From positions 304,301 through 366,300 of the forward strand of contig NMRA01000336.1 in assembly GCA_002633005.1 (NCBI GenBank): 62,000 nucleotides of DNA. The letters run 5' to 3'. Of this stretch, positions 60,001-62,000 are shown in pieces; within the stretch, counting starts at the first letter, position 1; the number at the start of each line of letters is the position of its first letter. This stretch comes from Phoronis australis (Eukaryota > Phoronida > Phoronidae). The translations under genes and the position numbers were made by a program. The notes beneath the pieces are model-generated. The model saw nothing but the letters and a program-made list of their open reading frames with translations, was not told where the DNA came from and ran no database searches.

Positions 60001-62000
60001 CTAGACAGACACAGAAAAGATAATATGCCATTTTAATGAAGCCGTGTCTTGGATAGCAACAATGATGTCGTGGCACGTTGACGTTGTTGAACAATGAACC
60101 TGTTAGAAACATTATAAATTATGAAATTTTATGCAGCACATACCAGTAGTATTGAAGTTACAATTTGAGAGAAAAAGGGCATTCTTTGGGTCCAAAATCC
60201 CTCATCCATCCTTAATCTTTTCATGTCTGTATAAGTATGTTAATGAAGAAAATGTTGTAAATTAATCTTACAGTCAGATTGCAAATAAAATATTTTTTGA
60301 GTCATGGGAACATGAAGGAGACAAATGTAATCTTAATTCATACATAGTTCAACAGTTATTATACGTACTGCAAATAGCAAGACAGACGAAATAACTCAGA
60401 ATTCCCACGCATCATCACAGCTGAGCAAAAATTCCTGGTCATGATGCTTGATTGCAATAAGAATTCACTGTCACCATAGACTATAATCTTTGCTGTAGTA
60501 TCTAGAATGACCTATCATGATGCAGGGATGGTAGTTTGTCTGATTTCTTTTGGTGTGTGCTTTATCATAGTTAACTTCAGCCTAAATTTTGCCCAGTTCT
60601 TTGTGACCATATGAATGCATTTTTTCACAATGATCATCAACGTATTTTTTGTACAAAGCTTTCAAATTCTTCTTCTGCATTCTATTAGCTACAAAATGTG
60701 CCTGGAATTTTCTTTTAAGGCCTATTAGCCCAAGAGCGCAGCAGTAAGACTTTATTTTTTAAGGAATCCAATATTTATCGTGATGTGACATAAGTCAAAA
60801 CTAGTTACGGCTTTTTTAGCTCCCACAAGAATAACAAATGGGACAGGTCAAGTTTGATGACGATTATGCAAAAATATTTGGGTGATTGCCACAAATGGTA
60901 TTCCACAGTTACTTGAAGTAAAAAAAGTCCAGCCATTAGGCTTCTGCTGTGTTCGTACAGCACCAAAAATTCTTGTCACTTCATTGTGCAGGCTGAATTC
61001 TTTGCTGCAAATATAGGTATCCTTCACACTAATGGAAATTGTACATATCTGTTTGGTAACATCTTTTGCGCTTTATTTCTGGAATCTAGAGGGTAACAGC
61101 CTTTGGTTTCTTGTCTATGTTCTGTAGCCAAGGCAGTTGCAAATATGTAATTTTGTAGACAAACACAGCAAAATTGCATTTTTGCATCAGTCCCAATGCG
61201 GGTGGATAACTCTGTGAGAAACAAGTCAGTGTGCAGTCTGAAAGTTGTGTTTTTTTAGAAGTCTAGAGGAAGAGCGGGCAGTATTTTACTGAATTAAAAT
61301 AGTAATATGTGAAGTATATTACAAAACTTAAACCCTGCTCCTGCTAACCCCAGGTTTCAACATTCCAGTCTGTCTGGCTAATGCCAGAATTTTATCGGGC
61401 TGACCAGCATTCACCTAAGTAGGTCAAACTCAATTCAAAAATAACGGCCAATCAGATAATTTAAAAGGGCCTAGTTAGGCTGGGTTGCTTCAGACAAGGC
61501 ATAAGGTCCCAAGTATTCATGAAAGACTGTTTGTGATTGGCTAATTGAGCAATATTGGTCTAGGCTTCCATATTGAGCATGGGATTTTCCAGTCTTCCTG
61601 CACACCCGTAACTTAACTTGATTTACCTGTTGTTCTGAGGCCTCTTGTTTGAAATGGACACTTGATACTGATTTCAGAACACTTCTACCCTTGTTTTAAT
61701 TGACTTATAGTCATATGTTTTGGTTATTTGTGTTTAAATTGCATGAGATGAGAATATTGAAAACTGTTGTATTTTACACCATTACCGGTGTTCCATTGGT
61801 CATCAGCAGCATATAATTTTGTTATCTTCCAGATTAATATGATAGAGATGAAGCTGATTTTATGAGCTTCATACTGATGTATAATACATGGTATATAAAT
61901 CAAACTGCTTTGTTAAATTTTTGATTAAAACAATTGAGGGTGTTAATATTGAGCTTGACCTAAAAATAGCCAGCTGGCTGGTCTGGACACTGGTTACAGT
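60001..62000 (-). other. FBXL intron or upstream sequence without recognised exon
   Basis: I looked for further FBXL2/20 LRR exons (CxxLTDxGxxxLxxxC pattern) on the minus strand and found none. No transposon recognised. Confidence 0.5.

Noticed and set aside
1-62000. CRISPR arrays, bacterial operons, rRNA genes
   Set aside because: The sequence is eukaryotic with spliceosomal introns; tandem repeats are transposon-derived. I could not identify a tRNA or rRNA gene by eye, but a covariance-model scan was not possible.

Overview
This is a 62 kb piece of an animal nuclear genome, AT-rich and intron-rich, and full of degenerate transposons. Spliceosomal introns, BEL/Pao, CR1/L2-like, I-like and Penelope-like retroelements, P-like elements with THAP fingers, hAT-like MITEs and Helentron-type elements point to an invertebrate metazoan, probably marine. 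Which phylum cannot be settled from the sequence; a hemichordate, a lancelet or another non-vertebrate would all fit.

Only two host genes are well supported, and they face each other tail to tail. On the + strand, six exons between 464 and 48353 encode the last 304 residues of a SABATH-type S-adenosylmethionine-dependent carboxyl methyltransferase. This family is best known from plants (salicylate, jasmonate, benzoate, caffeine and farnesoate methyltransferases). All five splice junctions keep the reading frame, although one intron is 34.4 kb long. The first exons, with the SAM-binding motif, lie before base 1. On the - strand, two exons (59788-60000 and 55743-55850) encode the C-terminus of an FBXL2/FBXL20 F-box/LRR ubiquitin-ligase adaptor, ending in a CVIL prenylation box.

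Nearly everything else is mobile DNA, sitting mostly in the SABATH introns. From left to right: a LINE tail (3-430); two copies of a 1.15 kb segment (901, 4929); a foldback (4508-4722); a Penelope-like element bounded by 50 bp inverted repeats that carry hammerhead-ribozyme cores (9799-10938); Helentron-like elements built from ~147 bp units (4723, 6713, 10971, 40790, 51897, 56245); a TIR family with a HIRAN-like coding fragment (14065, 16451, 38625, 41059); a ubiquitin-protease remnant (20586); P-like THAP elements (22195-23816, 38081-40059); LINE reverse-transcriptase pseudogenes (28713-30785, 36441-37543, 49560-51060); hAT-like MITEs with exact 5 bp target duplications (32808, 33195, 35909, 57448); and a broken BEL/Pao element (44483-46840).

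The layers can be ordered in time. Element R6 split a Helentron-like element, one P-like element sits in a tandem array and holds an R-family copy, two MITEs sit in one copy of a dispersed repeat but not in the other, and a Helentron-like element interrupted one arm of a long inverted repeat whose other arm preserves the empty site. The main point of interest is the plant-type methyltransferase firmly embedded in an animal locus, followed by the ribozyme-bearing Penelope ends and the HIRAN-carrying DNA transposon family.
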